Source of the DNA: an uncultured Sutterella sp.
Lineage (GTDB): Bacteria > Pseudomonadota > Gammaproteobacteria > Burkholderiales > Burkholderiaceae_F
Length of the DNA: 8,069 nt
Direction of reading: 5' to 3'
Assembly (NCBI GenBank): GCA_905186105.1
Contig: LR994475.1
Coordinates: forward strand, 1,785,106 to 1,793,174
Part shown: positions 6,849 through 8,069 of the stretch, one piece after another
Layout: every line of letters starts with the position of its first letter
Numbering within the stretch: position 1 is the stretch's first letter
The notes under the pieces: generated by a model
Seen by the model: only the letters and a program-made list of their open reading frames with translations
What the model was told of the DNA's origin: nothing
Databases searched by the model: none
Made by a program: the position numbers and the translations under genes

Positions 6849-6984
6849 TCACGAGAAAACGGTCATTTGAGCCTAAGCCTTAACGACACACTTTGTCGCG
6901 ATGAGATGCACTATAGCACCAATAAAATTTTTAGAAGACATTGATTTGATCCTGAAACATGGATCGTGGCGATAAAAGTGAGGA
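6849..6984 (-). other. Spacer between RNA units 1 and 2
   Basis: 136 bases without a gene. The minus strand has a small hairpin CGACA/TGTCG near 6884-6898 and a TATAGT that could be a -10 box near 6911-6916, but no acceptable -35 box at the right spacing. A separate promoter for units 2-4 is possible but not demonstrated. It has no stem-loop 1 motif, so it is not a fifth unit. Confidence 0.35.
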
Positions 6985-7196
6985 TTTGCACCTTAGAACG
7001 TAACTCAAACCGTCGAGATGGCGGTCTATTTTCGTGGGATAACGCTGTCCGAAGCTAGCGCGCTTATTAGCATGATAAGCGCGCACGATTGAGGACAGTA
7101 GCTTGATGATTAACCTCTGCCACAAGCGTAAATCAGAGGTCATTCATCACACTCGACGATACATCGAGCAAGCATCCTTACGTTCTAAGGTGCAAA
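6985..7196 (-). ncRNA. Retron-like msr-msd RNA, unit 1 (first transcribed)
   Basis: Read on the minus strand. The ends are a perfect 19-bp inverted repeat, TTTGCACCTTAGAACGTAA at 6985-7003 against its complement at 7178-7196, matching the a1/a2 stem of retron RNAs. After a1 comes GG (7177-7176), the candidate branch site. Stem-loop 1 is at 7168-7152 (CTCGA, loop TGTATCG, TCGAG). Stem-loop 2 is at 7149-7104, an inner 7-bp stem ACCTCTG/CAGAGGT and an outer 6-bp stem. The msd-like hairpin is at 7098-7045: 6 bp CTGTCC/GGACAG, an internal loop, then 10 bp GCGCGCTTAT/ATAAGCGCGC around a 7-nt loop. A tail (7044-7004) ending in GAG precedes a2. Size and layout agree with experimentally known retron RNAs. 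An alternative pairing, AAGCTA 7052-7057 with TAGCTT 7099-7104, may compete with the base of the msd hairpin. No promoter with good boxes was found upstream. Confidence 0.85.
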
Positions 7197-7230
7197 AAAA
7201 TGGCGTTGATCGAAAGAAAATCTTAGCCAT

Positions 7231-7251
7231 AAAACGGGGCTTTCACGCCCC
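7231..7251 (-). terminator. Possible intrinsic terminator after the SNF2 gene
   Basis: On the minus strand a GGGGC/GCCCC hairpin (7251-7247 with 7240-7236, 6-nt loop) is followed by GTTTT. It lies about 175 bases after the SNF2 stop and 35 bases before RNA unit 1, so it could separate the two transcripts. The stem is only 5 bp and the T-run is short, so strength is doubtful. The T7 run just upstream of the hairpin is not in the position needed for termination. Confidence 0.4.
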
Positions 7252-7306
7252 CAAAAAAATCTGACAGTTTTTTGATATGGACCAAAAGTCGAAATTTTTA
7301 CGGTAT

Positions 7307-7399
7307 CAATGATCCTCTCAAACGACCTTCGTTGAGCCACCCTACTCCTCTCAAACCCAAGCAGGGCTTGAAAGGTAAAGAATGGCGACAGGATCATTG
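7307..7399 (-). other. Structured element in the SNF2 3' region
   Basis: A perfect 10-bp inverted repeat (CAATGATCCT at 7307-7316, AGGATCATTG at 7390-7399) encloses two small hairpins: CTCAA-a-CGA/TCG-TTGAG at 7317-7336 and CAAGC/GCTTG at 7358-7370. It lies within the 3' untranslated part of the SNF2 transcript, 28 bases after the stop. It lacks the stem-loop 1 motif of the retron array. It might be an mRNA end structure or another small RNA; the strand is assumed from the neighbouring gene. Confidence 0.35.
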
Positions 7400-7426
7400 G
7401 GAGGATCATCGTATGTAACAAAAGCG

Positions 7427-8069
7427 TTACTGACCGTCCTCGTCTTTAGTCGACAACAAGGCGAGCAACGCTTCCTTACTCAAGCGGCTCGACATATCAG
7501 CGCCCTCTAAGAGCGCATCAGCGAGCGAACGCTTGGTGTCGTGTAAGCGAAGGATCTTTTCTTCGATCGTGCCTTCAGAGACTAGACGGTAAACCGTCAC
7601 GGGGCGCTCCTGACCAATACGATAGGCTCGGTCAGAGGCTTGGTCTTCAATCGCAGGATTCCACCACGGATCCAAATGGATCACGTAGTCAGCTGCCGTC
7701 AAATTAAGCCCCGTGCCGCCCGCCTTTAAGCTAATCAAAAAGAGCGGCATCTTGCCCAAACGGAACGCTTCGGTGAGCTTAGTGCGCTGTGCAGCCGACA
7801 CGGCACCGTCCAAATAGAGGTACTCAATCTTGAGCGCATCCAATGCTTCACGCACCAAGGCCAAATGTGACGTGAACTGGCTAAAGACCAAGGCACGGTG
7901 ACCGTTAGTGTGAAGCTCTTCGACCAACTTCAAGAAGGCTTGCGTCTTAGAAGACTCAAACGTCAACTGCGGATTGATGAGTTTCGGGTGGCACGCCGCC
8001 TGACGTAAGCGCGTCAAAGCTACAATGGCTTCCATCGGATTGATTTCACCCGATTCCAAATCCTCGTAC
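7427..8069 (-). CDS. SNF2-family ATPase/helicase, C-terminal part (start beyond window)
   Basis: A Swi2/Snf2 superfamily 2 ATP-dependent DNA translocase. About 213 residues of its second RecA-like lobe are visible, and the frame stays open to the right edge, so the ATPase lobe lies outside the window. Seen motifs: HRALVFSQFTSHLALV (motif IV region), YLYLDGAVSAAQR, LISLKAGGTGLNLTAADYV (motif V) and DPWWNPAIEDQASDRAYRIG followed by Q (motif VI with arginine fingers), then the family-typical GTIEEKIL. The protein ends in KDEDGQ at TAA 7429-7427. This looks like a common bacterial chromosomal SNF2 helicase; its role is usually unassigned (DNA or RNA-polymerase remodelling). The TTG at 8059 is an internal Leu codon, not a start. 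It lies upstream of the RNA array on the same strand, with 230 bases between. Confidence 0.93.
   Translation of the reverse strand, partial: YEDLESGEINPMEAIVALTRLRQAACHPKLINPQLTFESSKTQAFLKLVEELHTNGHRALVFSQFTSHLALVREALDALKIEYLYLDGAVSAAQRTKLTEAFRLGKMPLFLISLKAGGTGLNLTAADYVIHLDPWWNPAIEDQASDRAYRIGQERPVTVYRLVSEGTIEEKILRLHDTKRSLADALLEGADMSSRLSKEALLALLSTKDEDGQ

Larger units (their letters stand above)
6124..7196 (-). repeat. Tandem array of four diverged retron-like RNA units
   Basis: Four units lie head to tail on the minus strand, of 212, about 212, 192 and 216 nt, separated by 136, 8-15 and 90 bases. They share little primary sequence beyond YWAGG near the end of a1 and the loop of the first stem-loop, but the same order of structures: a1, GG, stem-loop 1 (17 nt), stem-loop 2, long hairpin, 39-41 nt tail, AG, a2. 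The distance from stem-loop 1 to the long hairpin is 45-53 nt in all four. Such conservation of structure over sequence suggests descent by duplication and retention of function with one shared partner, most simply the RT encoded downstream. The array ends 56 bases before the start of the 836-aa gene. Confidence 0.8.

Noticed and set aside
6931..7143. Minus-strand open frame of 70 codons
   Set aside because: It overlaps RNA unit 1, including the msd hairpin. The frame is a by-product of the structured RNA and has no ribosome site.
6124..7196. CRISPR array
   Set aside because: The repeated units are long, diverged in sequence and unevenly spaced; there are no short identical repeats with unique spacers and no cas genes.
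7185..7421. Minus-strand open frame of 78 codons
   Set aside because: It spans the inverted repeat, the possible terminator and the start of RNA unit 1. The composition is not protein-like and no initiation signal is seen.

Overview
The window carries a retron-type locus of an unusual form between two ordinary chromosomal genes. On the left, on the minus strand, is the start of a PfkB-family ribokinase (1-827, cut by the window edge). On the right, also minus, is the C-terminal helicase half of a SNF2-family ATPase (7427-8069, cut by the other edge). Moderate base composition, Shine-Dalgarno-like sites and compact gene packing point to a bacterium. The style fits a Gram-negative proteobacterium, but nothing here fixes the taxon.

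Between them, read on the minus strand from about 7200 down to 1640, lie: (i) four tandem, sequence-diverged copies of a structured RNA of about 192-216 nt (7196-6985, 6848-6637, 6621-6430, 6339-6124); (ii) a gene for a largely alpha-helical protein of about 836 residues (6067-3558), broken by five single-base frameshifts that each map to a short homopolymer; (iii) an intact retron-like reverse transcriptase (RT) of about 296 residues (3533-2643) with an NAxxH motif, a YADD box and a C-TGLVVN variant of the retron VTG motif; and (iv) an intact unrecognised protein of 320 residues (2602-1640), 40 nt after the RT stop. A plus-strand gene of unknown function (about 1050-1656, apparently with one frameshift) converges on the last gene and overlaps its stop.

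The main observation is the RNA array. Each unit has the layout of a retron msr-msd RNA: a long outer stem made by its two ends (a1/a2), an invariant GG just after a1, a 17-nt stem-loop (5-bp stem, 7-nt loop), a second msr-like stem-loop, a long msd-like hairpin different in each unit, a tail of 39-41 nt, and AG just before a2. The stems keep pairing although their sequences differ, and the wobble pairs make sense only for RNA from the minus strand, the strand of the RT. Well-known retrons have one such RNA per RT, so one RT served by four RNAs, potentially giving four different msDNAs, would be unusual. Function is inferred: probably anti-phage defence, with the 836-aa and 320-aa proteins as candidate effector or accessory parts. 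The large gene is either damaged in this strain or affected by homopolymer errors in the assembly.
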